DNA of 64,000 bases from Chryseobacterium gleum (GTDB lineage: Bacteria > Bacteroidota > Bacteroidia > Flavobacteriales > Flavobacteriaceae). Positions 25,672 to 34,124 of the stretch are shown here, piece after piece. The stretch lies in NCBI GenBank assembly GCA_945897915.1, contig CAMDGB010000008.1, positions 1 to 64,000 of the forward strand, given 5' to 3'. The notes beneath the pieces were generated by a model. It saw only the letters and a program-made list of their open reading frames with translations, had not been told where the DNA came from and searched no databases. The translations under genes were made by a program, and so were the position numbers. Position 1 is the stretch's first letter. Every line of letters starts with the position of its first letter.

Positions 25672-27132
25672 ATGACACATATAAAAACATTAGGAGAATT
25701 GATACAATCAGGTTATCAATCAAAGAAAATCAAAGATGAATTAAGAACTAATTTAAGAAATAAATTAATAGCTAAACAACCAACATTTACAGGTGTTCAT
25801 GGTTTTGAAAATTCTGTAATTCCAGAATTGGAACGCGCTATTTTATCACGTCACAATATTAATTTATTAGGATTGCGCGGACAAGCAAAAACACGTTTGG
25901 CAAGAAAAATGGTCGAACTTTTAGACGAATACATTCCGTTTGTTACAGGTTCTGAAATTAATGATGATCCTCTAAATCCAATTTCGCGTTTTGCGATAGA
26001 TTTAATTGCTGAAAAAGGCAATGACACACCAATTTCTTGGTTACATAGAAGCGAGCGTTTTTTCGAAAAATTAGCCACACCTGATGTTACAGTTGCCGAT
26101 TTGATTGGTGATGTAGATCCAATAAAAGCCGCTAATTTAAAATTATCTTATGCAGACGAACGCGTAATTCATTTCGGAATGATTCCACGTGCCAACAGAT
26201 GTATTTTTGTAATTAATGAATTACCCGATTTACAAGCGCGTATTCAAGTAGCCTTATTCAATATTTTGCAAGAAGGCGACATTCAAATCCGTGGATTTAA
26301 ATTAAGAATGCCTTTAGATTTACAATTTATATTTACTGCAAATCCAGAAGATTATACCAATAGAGGCAGTATTGTTACACCTTTAAAAGACAGAATTGGT
26401 TCGCAAATTTTAACGCATTATCCAGAAACTATTGAAATTGCTAAAATTATTACTACACAAGAAGCCAAGTTAGACGAAGACCAATCGTCTTTAGTCCATG
26501 TGCCTAATTTAGCAAAAGATTTGTTAGAACAAGTAGGTTTTGAAGCCAGAGAATCCGAATATATTGACGCAAAAAGTGGCGTTTCAGCTCGTATGAGTAT
26601 TACTGCATATGAGAATCTGATTAGTACTGCCGAACGTAGGGCCTTGCAAAACGGAGAGGGAAAAACAACCGTTCGTTTGTCTGACTTTTTGGGAATTATC
26701 CCAGCCATAACTGGAAAAGTGGAATTGGTTTATGAAGGCGAACAAGAAGGCGCTGGCGTAGTGGCGCAATATTTAATTGCCAATGCGATTCATACTTTTT
26801 TACCCGCTTATTTTCCTAAAATCGAGAAACTAGAAAAACAAGATGTAACCACGCCTTATTCCGAAATTACAGAATGGTTTTTCAACGAATCAGGTTTTGA
26901 ATTAACGGATGATTGCTCCGATGAAGTTTACAGAAATACACTAGATGAAGTGCAACCATTGGAAAATTTAATTCAGAAATACCAACCAGAAATACCTGTT
27001 TCAGATAAATATTTTCTAAAAGAATTTATCCTTTGGGCATTGGTAGAATACAACAAATTATCAAAGGAAAGAACCGAAGATGGCTTTCAGTTTAAAGATC
27101 CGTATTCGAAGTTTATTAGTAAATTGTCTTAA
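25672..27132 (+). CDS. AAA+ ATPase of the MoxR/Mg-chelatase I type
   Basis: The 486-residue protein has Walker A GLRGQAKTR (about 67-75), a variant P-loop as in Mg-chelatase-like proteins. It has a Walker B-like FVINELPDLQARIQVALFNILQEG, and sensor-1-type FIFTANPEDYTNRG with an arginine in PLKDRIGSQ. It presumably forms a hexamer with the upstream VWA protein. The C-terminal 130 residues are unrelated to anything I recognise and could bind the client. A terminator follows. Confidence 0.87.
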   Translation: MTHIKTLGELIQSGYQSKKIKDELRTNLRNKLIAKQPTFTGVHGFENSVIPELERAILSRHNINLLGLRGQAKTRLARKMVELLDEYIPFVTGSEINDDPLNPISRFAIDLIAEKGNDTPISWLHRSERFFEKLATPDVTVADLIGDVDPIKAANLKLSYADERVIHFGMIPRANRCIFVINELPDLQARIQVALFNILQEGDIQIRGFKLRMPLDLQFIFTANPEDYTNRGSIVTPLKDRIGSQILTHYPETIEIAKIITTQEAKLDEDQSSLVHVPNLAKDLLEQVGFEARESEYIDAKSGVSARMSITAYENLISTAERRALQNGEGKTTVRLSDFLGIIPAITGKVELVYEGEQEGAGVVAQYLIANAIHTFLPAYFPKIEKLEKQDVTTPYSEITEWFFNESGFELTDDCSDEVYRNTLDEVQPLENLIQKYQPEIPVSDKYFLKEFILWALVEYNKLSKERTEDGFQFKDPYSKFISKLS

Positions 27133-27145
27133 AAGGCACAAAATA

Positions 27146-27182
27146 AAAAATCCGTTCCGATTACTTCGGGACGGATTTTTAT
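27146..27182. terminator. Bidirectional terminator
   Basis: AAAAATCCGTTCCGA / TCGGGACGGATTTTT stem (one G-T wobble) with a 5-nt loop, between convergent AAA+ and PLP-enzyme genes. A and T runs on both sides. Confidence 0.85.
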
Positions 27183-27198
27183 ATTTTGAATATGTCTT

Positions 27199-28422
27199 TT
27201 AAACTATATGTAATTCTTTCATACAAGCATGCATACTTTGATAGGTTCTTTCAATATCGTTATCCAATCCAATTGAAAAACGAATTAATCCATCTGTTAA
27301 ACCCATTTCTGCTTGTTCTTCTAAAGGAATTTCAGAAGAAGTTGATGTTCCTGGTGCGCTAAAAAGCGTTTTGTAAAATCCTAAACTTACCGCCAAATAA
27401 CCTAAATTTCTTTCTTGCATTAATTCCATCAAGGCATTGGCTTTTTCTAAACTTCCAACATCAATGGTCATCATACCTCCAAAACCATATTCTGGATTAA
27501 TCATATTTTTATATATTCCATGACTTGGATGACTCACTAAACCTGGATAAACGGTTTTGATGCCGTCTGCTTCAAATTTATGTGCCAAATACATTGCATT
27601 ATGACTGTGTTGCTTCATTCGGATGTGAAGTGTTCTTAAGTTTTTCATTACCGATGCCGAACGTAAACTGTCCATTGTAGGGCCTAATAACATACTCGCA
27701 CCAGAATTTACGTTTTTTAAATCGTTTATAAATTCTTGACTCGCACACGTTACGCCGCCCACTGTATCTGAACTTCCGTTGATGTATTTTGTTAAGGAGT
27801 GTATCACAATATCAGCACCTAATTTTGCTGGCGACACGGATAAAGGCGAAAAGGTGTTGTCAACCACTAATTTAAGGTTGTGCTTTTTTGCAATCTTTGC
27901 TAAAGAAGCAATATCAGCAACTTCTAACAATGGATTGCTGACAGTTTCGCAATATAAAACTTTGGTTGTTGGTGTTATGGCAGCTTCTACAAGTTCTAAT
28001 TTAGTAATATCTACAAAAGTAGTTTTTATGCCAAATCTTGGTGTGAAATTTTTCAAAAAGGCATACGTTCCACCATAAATGGTTCTGCTAGAAACCACAT
28101 GGTCGCCTTGTCCACAAAGTTGTAAAATTGTTGGCGTAATGGCACCCATACCAGAAGCTGAAACATTGGCGGTTTCAGTGCCTTCCATGGCTGCTAAAGC
28201 TTTGTCTAAATACAAATTACTGGGTGAGGAATGTCGGGAATATAAATAACACCCTTCTGCATTACCTTCAAATGTGTCAAACATGGTTTTAGCAGAAAGA
28301 AACGTATAAGTAGAGGAATCTGAAATAGAAGGGTTTACACCTCCAAATTCGCCAAAATACTGTAAATCTTGTATGTTATCGGCGGGATTAAATTGCTTCA
28401 TGAAGATTTCTTTATCTATCAA
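27199..28422 (-). CDS. Cys/Met metabolism PLP enzyme (methionine gamma-lyase/cystathionine synthase-like)
   Basis: The 407-residue protein belongs to the trans-sulfuration family. SGMGAITPTILQL and YGGTYAFL form the PLP phosphate site, and VIHSLTKYINGSSDTVGG carries the PLP lysine. The position that is Cys in many methionine gamma-lyases (YGCT) is Gly here (YGGT), so lyase specificity is not certain. A second in-frame ATG seven codons in (28401) is an alternative start. The gene is divergent from an Lrp-type regulator, with repeated operator-like sites between them, suggesting amino-acid-responsive control. Confidence 0.87.
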   Translation of the reverse strand: MIDKEIFMKQFNPADNIQDLQYFGEFGGVNPSISDSSTYTFLSAKTMFDTFEGNAEGCYLYSRHSSPSNLYLDKALAAMEGTETANVSASGMGAITPTILQLCGQGDHVVSSRTIYGGTYAFLKNFTPRFGIKTTFVDITKLELVEAAITPTTKVLYCETVSNPLLEVADIASLAKIAKKHNLKLVVDNTFSPLSVSPAKLGADIVIHSLTKYINGSSDTVGGVTCASQEFINDLKNVNSGASMLLGPTMDSLRSASVMKNLRTLHIRMKQHSHNAMYLAHKFEADGIKTVYPGLVSHPSHGIYKNMINPEYGFGGMMTIDVGSLEKANALMELMQERNLGYLAVSLGFYKTLFSAPGTSTSSEIPLEEQAEMGLTDGLIRFSIGLDNDIERTYQSMHACMKELHIV

Positions 28423-28464
28423 AATTGAATATAATAAATTAATATTTCAATAATGACTTAAATA

Positions 28465-28512
28465 TTTAGTTTATTTATCTAATTAAAACTAAATTATTAG
28501 TTTATTTATCTA
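28465..28512. promoter_or_regulatory. Candidate Lrp operator: two 16-nt direct repeats
   Basis: TTAGTTTATTTATCTA occurs at 28466-28481 and 28497-28512, 31 nt apart (about three helical turns). TTTAGTTT (28465-28472) and AAACTAAA (28486-28493) form an inverted pair between them. The sites lie between the PLP enzyme gene and the lrp-type gene. Confidence 0.55.
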
Positions 28513-28530
28513 TATTTTTTCTTTTTTACT

Positions 28531-28538
28531 TACATTTG
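28531..28538 (+). promoter_or_regulatory. -7 box for the Lrp-type gene
   Basis: TACATTTG matches TAnnTTTG 20 nt before the ATG at 28559. The second operator-like repeat would cover its -33 region, suggesting autoregulation. Confidence 0.5.
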
Positions 28539-28558
28539 CAAAATAAATTACTATTCAC

Positions 28559-29014
28559 ATGGATGCAATTGATAAAAAATTATTAGAATTGATGCAAATT
28601 GATTCTAAAAAAACAACTAAAGAACTTTCTAGTAAATTAAACTTATCTGTAACTGCAGTGTATGAACGGATAAAAAAATTGGAACGTCAAGGAATTATTA
28701 GTAAATATGCTACCATTTTAGATAAAAATAAGATAAATAAAGGATTTGTAGTGTTTTGTCATGTTAAATTAATTAAACATTCTAGAGATTTAATTTTCGA
28801 ATTTGAAAAAGAAGTAGTAACACTAACCGAAGTTTTAGAATGTTTTCACGTAAGTGGCGACTACGATTATATTCTGAAAATTTGCGTAAAAGACATGGAA
28901 GAATATAGAGAATTTATGGTTACCAAATTAACCACTTTGCAACATATTGGTAGTACGCACAGTACTTTTATGATTGGTGAAGTTAAAAATTCTACTTCAT
29001 TTGTGTTGAATTAA
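28559..29014 (+). CDS. Lrp/AsnC family transcriptional regulator
   Basis: The 151-residue protein has an N-terminal winged helix-turn-helix (LLELMQIDSKKTTKELSSKLNLSVTAVYERIKKLERQGII) and a C-terminal RAM/AsnC effector domain (VLECFHVSGDYDYILKICVKDMEEY). It is divergent from a sulfur amino acid PLP enzyme, with 16-nt direct repeats in the shared region. I infer that it controls that enzyme and itself in response to an amino acid such as methionine. Confidence 0.94.
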   Translation: MDAIDKKLLELMQIDSKKTTKELSSKLNLSVTAVYERIKKLERQGIISKYATILDKNKINKGFVVFCHVKLIKHSRDLIFEFEKEVVTLTEVLECFHVSGDYDYILKICVKDMEEYREFMVTKLTTLQHIGSTHSTFMIGEVKNSTSFVLN

Positions 29015-29065
29015 AATTATTAAAGTTTTTTAGTTAAATAGCAATACATATTTATTTAAAAACTT

Positions 29066-29073
29066 TACTTTTG
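29066..29073 (+). promoter_or_regulatory. -7 box for lpdA
   Basis: TACTTTTG matches TAnnTTTG, 40 nt upstream of the lpdA ATG. Confidence 0.45.
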
Positions 29074-29113
29074 TACTTTAAAAACATACCATAACATTTT
29101 ATAAAATTTATTT

Positions 29114-30517
29114 ATGAGTCAATTTGATGTAACCATTATTGGTTCTGGACCTGGAGGATATGTAGCAGCTATTCGTTGTGCACAATTAGGATTTAAAACA
29201 GCAATTATTGAAAAATACGCAACACTTGGTGGAACGTGTCTTAATGTGGGATGTATTCCGTCAAAAGCATTATTAGCTTCCTCACATCATTATGAAGAAT
29301 TGCAACATTTTGCAGACCATGGCATTGAAGTTTCAGGCGAGGTAAAAGTAAATTTAGAAAAAATGATTGCCAGAAAACAAGCAGTTGTTGATCAAACTTC
29401 TGGTGGTGTTAAATACTTAATGGACAAAAATAAAGTTACGGTTTTTGAAGGCGTTGGTGCTTTTGAAAGTGCGACTTCTGTTAAGGTAACTAAAGCAGAT
29501 GGTTCTTCAGAAATCATAGAATCAAAAAATATCATTATTGCTACAGGTTCTAAACCTTCAAACTTGCCTTTTATCAAATTAGATAAAGATAGAATCATTA
29601 CTTCAACGGAAGCTTTAAAATTAAAAGAAGTTCCAAAACATTTAGTAATTATTGGTGGTGGTGTAATTGGAATTGAACTAGGACAAGTATACCTTCGTTT
29701 AGGTGCTCAAGTTTCTGTAGTAGAATATATGGATAGAATTATTCCAGGAATGGATGCTTCTTTATCTAAAGAATTAACAAAAGTCTTTAAAAAACAAGGC
29801 ATGAAATTTTACACGTCGCACAAAGTGCAATCTGTAGATAGAGCAGGAGATGTGGTAACCGTAAAAGCTGAAAATGCAAAAGGAGAAATCATTTCTTTGG
29901 ATGGAGATTACGCATTAGTTTCTGTGGGTCGTCGTCCGTTTACAGATGGTTTACAAGCAGAAAAAGCAGGTGTAAAAATTACAGATAGAGGTCAAATTGA
30001 AGTAAACGATCATTTACAAACTTCAGTTTCTAATATTTATGCAATTGGTGATGTAGTTCGTGGTGCGATGTTAGCACACAAAGCGGAAGAAGAAGGTGTA
30101 ATGGTTGCAGAAATTTTAGCTGGACAAAAACCACATATTAATTATAATTTAATTCCTGGCGTAGTGTACACTTGGCCAGAAGTTGCGGCTGTTGGAAAAA
30201 CAGAAGAGCAATTGAAAGCTGAAGGTATCGAATTTAAAGCAGGAAGTTTCCCATTCAAAGCATTAGGAAGAGCAAGAGCTGGTGGCGACACGGACGGATT
30301 TGTAAAAATCTTAGCCGATGCCAAAACAGATGAGGTTTTAGGTGTTCACATGATTGGCGCACGTTGTGCTGATTTAATTGCAGAAGCGGTTACCGCAATG
30401 GAATTTAGAGCGTCAGCAGAAGACATTTCAAGAATGTCACATGCACATCCTACATTTGCAGAAGCCATCAAAGAAGCCGCTTTAGCAGCAACTGGAAATA
30501 GAGCTTTGCACGTATAA
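29114..30517 (+). CDS. lpdA: Dihydrolipoyl dehydrogenase (E3)
   Basis: The 467-residue flavoprotein has FAD-binding IIGSGPGGYVAAIRCAQLG (about 8-26) and redox-active GGTCLNVGCIPSK (Cys 42 and 47). NAD-binding IIGGGVIGIELG lies in the middle, and the dimer-interface His-Glu dyad is in HAHPTFAEAI. It reoxidises lipoyl groups of the pyruvate and 2-oxoglutarate dehydrogenase complexes and the glycine cleavage system. It is flanked by its own -7 box and terminator, so it appears monocistronic. No E1/E2 genes are nearby. Confidence 0.97.
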   Translation: MSQFDVTIIGSGPGGYVAAIRCAQLGFKTAIIEKYATLGGTCLNVGCIPSKALLASSHHYEELQHFADHGIEVSGEVKVNLEKMIARKQAVVDQTSGGVKYLMDKNKVTVFEGVGAFESATSVKVTKADGSSEIIESKNIIIATGSKPSNLPFIKLDKDRIITSTEALKLKEVPKHLVIIGGGVIGIELGQVYLRLGAQVSVVEYMDRIIPGMDASLSKELTKVFKKQGMKFYTSHKVQSVDRAGDVVTVKAENAKGEIISLDGDYALVSVGRRPFTDGLQAEKAGVKITDRGQIEVNDHLQTSVSNIYAIGDVVRGAMLAHKAEEEGVMVAEILAGQKPHINYNLIPGVVYTWPEVAAVGKTEEQLKAEGIEFKAGSFPFKALGRARAGGDTDGFVKILADAKTDEVLGVHMIGARCADLIAEAVTAMEFRASAEDISRMSHAHPTFAEAIKEAALAATGNRALHV

Positions 30518-30534
30518 ATTAAAATTTAAAGATT

Positions 30535-30572
30535 AAAAAAATCCCAAATTCTTTAGAATTTGGGATTTTTTT
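30535..30572. terminator. Bidirectional terminator between lpdA and a convergent gene
   Basis: AAATCCCAAATTCT / AGAATTTGGGATTT with a 2-nt loop, extended by A7 and T7 runs. Confidence 0.85.
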
Positions 30573-30576
30573 ATGT

Positions 30577-32037
30577 TTATGACTTAGCTAATTCACTTTC
30601 TTTTTCGTAGCCAAATAAGTGATCTTTTTTAATTATTTCTGCGGTACCATCTGGAAGCATATCTTCCCATCCTGATTCGCCTTTAGACAACATTTTTAAT
30701 ATTTTTCTGGAGAAAATATCTAAAGTTTTTGCATCGTAGTTTTCAATGTCGGTAACTTTTCCGTTGTATTTAAAGAATTTATACAATTCTTTCATCCTAG
30801 GATGCACTTTTAAGTTTTCTGAAGTAATTATTTCACCCGTTTCTGGGTCTTTCATCGGATATAAATATACTTTTAAATCTCTGTAAAATAATTTCCCAAA
30901 TGCTTCTAAAATACCACCCGACATATGACGGTAGTATTTTTCATCAAAAATCTCTACCAAATTACTCACGCCCATGGCTAAAGCAGTTCGTGATTTTGTA
31001 AAAGATGAAAAGTATTCTAACACTTTATAATATTCTTGAAAATTAGAAATCATTACGGTTTGACCTAGAGCACATAAAAGTTCTGCTCTATCTAAGAAAT
31101 CTCTTTCGTCAATTTCACCTTCTGCTTTTAAGTTAGAAAGCGTGATTTCGAATACCACAAAGGTATTTTCTTTACTTACTTTATTTTCTTGTATAAACAT
31201 CTCGTAAGATTGCTTGTACATATCCATATTTACTTTGGTTACAGGTCGGAAACTGCCACGTAATGCTAAGATATTTTTTTTGTATAAAACTGCTGCAGGC
31301 AAAATATTTTTTCCTTCCGGATTAAACATTACGGCATCTGTAAAACCGTATTTTACCAATTGCAAACTCATTAATCTATTGTCTACATCAGCAAAACTTG
31401 GTCCTGAGAAATTTATCGTGTCAATTTCAAGTTGGTCTTTTTCTAAATGGTCGTATAAATAACGCAATAATTTTTTAGCATCATTATGTTTGTAAAAGGC
31501 ACCATAAATTAAGTTTACGCCCAAAATACCTAAGGTTTCTTGTTGCAAACGCGCATCATTTTCTTTGAAACGAATGTGAATTAAAATTTCATTATAAGCT
31601 TGGTCTGGTTCTACTTGAAATTTAATTCCTACCCAACCGTGTCCTTTAAATTGTTTTGCAAAATCAATAGTGGCTACTGTATTGGCATAACTAAAGAACA
31701 TTTTATTGGGATGTTTATCTCTTTTTAAACGATCTTCAATAAGTTGTGTTTCATGAGTAAGCATTTTTCTCAATCTGCTTTCCGTAACATATCTTCCGTC
31801 TTTTTCAATTCCGTAAATAGCATCACTAAAATCCTTATCGTAGGCAGACATCGCTTTCGCAATTGTACCAGAAGAAGCACCTGCTCTGAAAAAATGCCTC
31901 ACCGTTTCTTGTCCGGCACCAATTTCAGCAAAGGTTCCGTAAATATTTTCGTTTAAATTAATACGGAGCGCTTTATCCTTTGTAGAAGGAATTTGTTCAA
32001 TTACTTTGTCTCCTCTTAATGTTATTTCAGTTGTCAT
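30577..32037 (-). CDS. Large conserved-looking cytosolic protein of unknown function
   Basis: The 486-residue protein has no signal peptide or clear membrane helix. Features include an N-terminal LRINLNENIYGTFAEIGAGQETVRHFFRAG, a central IDTINFSGPSFADVDNRLMSLQLV and GGILEAFGKLFYRDLKVYLYPM near the end. I do not recognise a catalytic motif with confidence. The gene has a canonical promoter (TTG-N18-TAACTTTG) and a shared terminator, so it is expressed on its own. It is divergent from a PhnP-like hydrolase gene. I assign no function. Confidence 0.75.
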   Translation of the reverse strand: MTTEITLRGDKVIEQIPSTKDKALRINLNENIYGTFAEIGAGQETVRHFFRAGASSGTIAKAMSAYDKDFSDAIYGIEKDGRYVTESRLRKMLTHETQLIEDRLKRDKHPNKMFFSYANTVATIDFAKQFKGHGWVGIKFQVEPDQAYNEILIHIRFKENDARLQQETLGILGVNLIYGAFYKHNDAKKLLRYLYDHLEKDQLEIDTINFSGPSFADVDNRLMSLQLVKYGFTDAVMFNPEGKNILPAAVLYKKNILALRGSFRPVTKVNMDMYKQSYEMFIQENKVSKENTFVVFEITLSNLKAEGEIDERDFLDRAELLCALGQTVMISNFQEYYKVLEYFSSFTKSRTALAMGVSNLVEIFDEKYYRHMSGGILEAFGKLFYRDLKVYLYPMKDPETGEIITSENLKVHPRMKELYKFFKYNGKVTDIENYDAKTLDIFSRKILKMLSKGESGWEDMLPDGTAEIIKKDHLFGYEKESELAKS

Positions 32038-32075
32038 TTATTCAAATGTGTTTTTGGGCAAATTAAAATACAATG

Positions 32076-32104
32076 CAAAGTTAATAAATTATAGGTTTTA
32101 ACAA
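32076..32104 (-). promoter_or_regulatory. Promoter of the 486-residue unknown gene
   Basis: On the minus strand TTG (32104-32102), 18 nt, TAACTTTG (32083-32076). It matches the Bacteroidota consensus in sequence and spacing. Confidence 0.6.
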
Positions 32105-32115
32105 GAGTATTTTGT

Positions 32116-32123
32116 TATTTTTG
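32116..32123 (+). promoter_or_regulatory. -7 box for the MBL-hydrolase operon
   Basis: TATTTTTG matches TAnnTTTG. The leader of about 78 nt contains ATTGCT...AGCAAT, a long-range 6-bp pairing of uncertain meaning. Confidence 0.4.
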
Positions 32124-32204
32124 TAAAAAAGAAATTGCTCTTACAAACAACTTGGCTATATTAATTCGCACCAATAAGCAATATTGCAAGTAAAAAAATT
32201 ATAG

Positions 32205-32972
32205 ATGAAAATTCATTTCCTAGGCACAGGCACCTCTCAAGGCATTCCAGTAATTGGAAGTACGCATTTTGTGTGTTTAAGTGATGATGTAAAAGACAAA
32301 CGATTGCGCGTTGCTGTTTGGATTTACGATGAAGATTTTTCTATAGTAATTGACTGTGGTCCCGATTTTCGCCAACAAATGCTTACCAGCGGTTGCTCGC
32401 AAATGGATGCGTTGCTTTTTACTCATGAACACGCCGATCATACATCGGGTTTAGATGACATTCGACCGTTTTATTTTAAACAAGGCGATATTCCGGTATA
32501 TGGACATTCGCGTGTGTTGCAAAATTTAGCCAAACGATTTGATTATATTTTTGAAAAAGAAAATAAATATCCAGGAGCGCCATCTGTGTTGCCAATTGAA
32601 GTGGTGAATAATAGAAATATTTCAATTAAAAATCAGACGGTAATTCCAATTAATGCCCTGCATGGAAATTTACAAGTTTTTGGGTACAGAATAAAAGATT
32701 TTGTATATTTAACAGATGTAAAAACCATTGAGGATGCAGAAATAGAAAAACTTAAAGATGTTGAGGTTTTGGTTATCAATGCGTTACGATTTGAACCACA
32801 TAATACCCATTTTAACGTTGAAGAAGCTATAAATTTTATAAATTTGGTACAACCTAAAAAAGCGTACTTGACGCATATTAGTCATATTTTAGGATTGCAT
32901 GAAGACGTACAAAAACAATTGCCAGAAAACGTTTTTTTGGCTTACGATAATTTAGAAATAGAAATAAAATAA
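32205..32972 (+). CDS. Metallo-beta-lactamase fold hydrolase, PhnP-like
   Basis: The 255-residue protein starts KIHFLGTGTSQGIPVIG, the N-terminal strand of PhnP/YycJ-like proteins. LLFTHEHADHTSGLDDIRPF is the HxHxDH metal-binding motif. Later metal ligands include the Asp in VYLTDVKTIED and the His in YLTHISHILG. It hydrolyses phosphodiesters (PhnP acts on cyclic ribose phosphodiesters); the substrate here is unknown. It probably leads a three-gene unit with two small exported proteins. Confidence 0.9.
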   Translation: MKIHFLGTGTSQGIPVIGSTHFVCLSDDVKDKRLRVAVWIYDEDFSIVIDCGPDFRQQMLTSGCSQMDALLFTHEHADHTSGLDDIRPFYFKQGDIPVYGHSRVLQNLAKRFDYIFEKENKYPGAPSVLPIEVVNNRNISIKNQTVIPINALHGNLQVFGYRIKDFVYLTDVKTIEDAEIEKLKDVEVLVINALRFEPHNTHFNVEEAINFINLVQPKKAYLTHISHILGLHEDVQKQLPENVFLAYDNLEIEIK

Positions 32973-32980
32973 ATATAAAA

Positions 32981-33469
32981 ATGAAAAAAAGTTTATTGCT
33001 TTACGGATTAGTATTTTCAGTTTTAATTAATATTTTTCAAATAGTTAATGCTTCTAATATTTTAAAAAGAAGCGAAGAAGTGTCCACTATTAGCAAAAAA
33101 GAATTGAAAAAAGCCCAAGATTCTATTGCAACATTAGTGGATAATGATACCTTTTCGTTAGCAAATAATGAAAATGCACAAGAATATTATTTTGAATATG
33201 ATTTAAAAGCGTTACAAACTAAAGTTAAAGATGATTTAAACGCTTTTAATGCCGATAAAAAAGGAAATAAATATGTTTCTTACGATCAAATTGGCGACAA
33301 TCCGTTTTTGATAAATAACATTAAAATTTTAAATCATAGATGGATTATTGCTAACTTTTCTGATGGTAAAGTTTGGGGTGAAGTGTTGATAAAGTACTTT
33401 CATAATATTGATAAACCTACCGAATTTGAAACAGTAGAAACTTTAATTTATCAAGAAACACTAAATTAG
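32981..33469 (+). CDS. Exported or membrane-anchored protein of unknown function
   Basis: The 162-residue protein has an N-terminal signal or anchor (KKSLLLYGLVFSVLINIFQIVNA) and a charged helix (about 27-50). A small C-terminal domain follows, ending HRWIIANFSDGKVWGEVLIKYF. I recognise no family. It starts 8 nt after the MBL-fold hydrolase gene and 2 nt before the lipoprotein gene, so all three are probably co-transcribed. Confidence 0.65.
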   Translation: MKKSLLLYGLVFSVLINIFQIVNASNILKRSEEVSTISKKELKKAQDSIATLVDNDTFSLANNENAQEYYFEYDLKALQTKVKDDLNAFNADKKGNKYVSYDQIGDNPFLINNIKILNHRWIIANFSDGKVWGEVLIKYFHNIDKPTEFETVETLIYQETLN

Positions 33470-33471
33470 AC

Positions 33472-33951
33472 ATGAAGAAATTTTTATATATTTTATTGCT
33501 GGCATCCTTATTTTCTTGCGATTATATTTTAAAAAATCCACCAAAAGATACAACGGAAATGGATTCTATCGTAAAAAACCAAGTCAACGACGATAAAAAC
33601 GTAAATGGTTGCGATTTAAAAGCAGGATACAAATGGTCGAATATGACTAAAAAATGTGTACGTGTTTTTGAAGAAGGTTATCGGTTAACTTCCATAGAAA
33701 GAGATTCATTAGCCAGAAGGAAAAACGCTTTCTTTTTTGTGGATGTAGACAGTTTAATTGCGGAAGTTTTTTTACCAGATTCTAAAGAATCAATTGTGTT
33801 TAAAAGAGAAAGTGAAGACCATAACTTCAAATTTAAAGATTTCGAATTCCGAACCAATAAAGGTTTTTACTTGTACTACAATCAAACACTTATGTTTCAA
33901 CCTGCCATTCCTGTAGATACCAAAGTTTTAGGGAAATCCGAAGAGCATTAG
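33472..33951 (+). CDS. Small lipoprotein of unknown function
   Basis: The 159-residue protein has a clear lipobox (FLYILLLASLFSCDYIL, Cys about 16). Two Cys occur in VNGCDLKAGYKWSNMTKKCV, which might form a disulfide. No recognised domain follows. It is the last gene after the MBL hydrolase and the preceding exported protein. The location is predicted to be inner or outer membrane, facing the periplasm. Confidence 0.7.
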   Translation: MKKFLYILLLASLFSCDYILKNPPKDTTEMDSIVKNQVNDDKNVNGCDLKAGYKWSNMTKKCVRVFEEGYRLTSIERDSLARRKNAFFFVDVDSLIAEVFLPDSKESIVFKRESEDHNFKFKDFEFRTNKGFYLYYNQTLMFQPAIPVDTKVLGKSEEH

Positions 33952-34124
33952 GTTTTTGGTTATAAGGTAAAGGGGTTTTGGTAGAAGGTGCTTTCTACAG
34001 AATATTTATTTTATTCGTTTTGTCATGCTGAACTTGTTTCAGTATCTATATTTACTCAAAGTTAGGAGACTTTGCTTAACTTCGGCTCGGCAATTTCTTG
34101 AAAGCGATTTTTGGCAGCTATTTT
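33952..34124. other. Intergenic region with a dispersed-repeat copy
   Basis: No gene is seen. It contains the short element TGTCATGCTGAACTTGTTTC (from 34021) and GC-richer text (CTTCGGCTCGGC) that stands out from its surroundings, suggesting a decayed dispersed repeat. Confidence 0.5.
34021..34047 (+). repeat. Dispersed palindromic repeat copy 1
   Basis: TGTCATGCTGAACTTGTTTC then AGTATCT. The core CTGAACTTGTTTCAG is an imperfect palindrome. A second copy in opposite orientation lies at 38613-38639. Confidence 0.6.
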
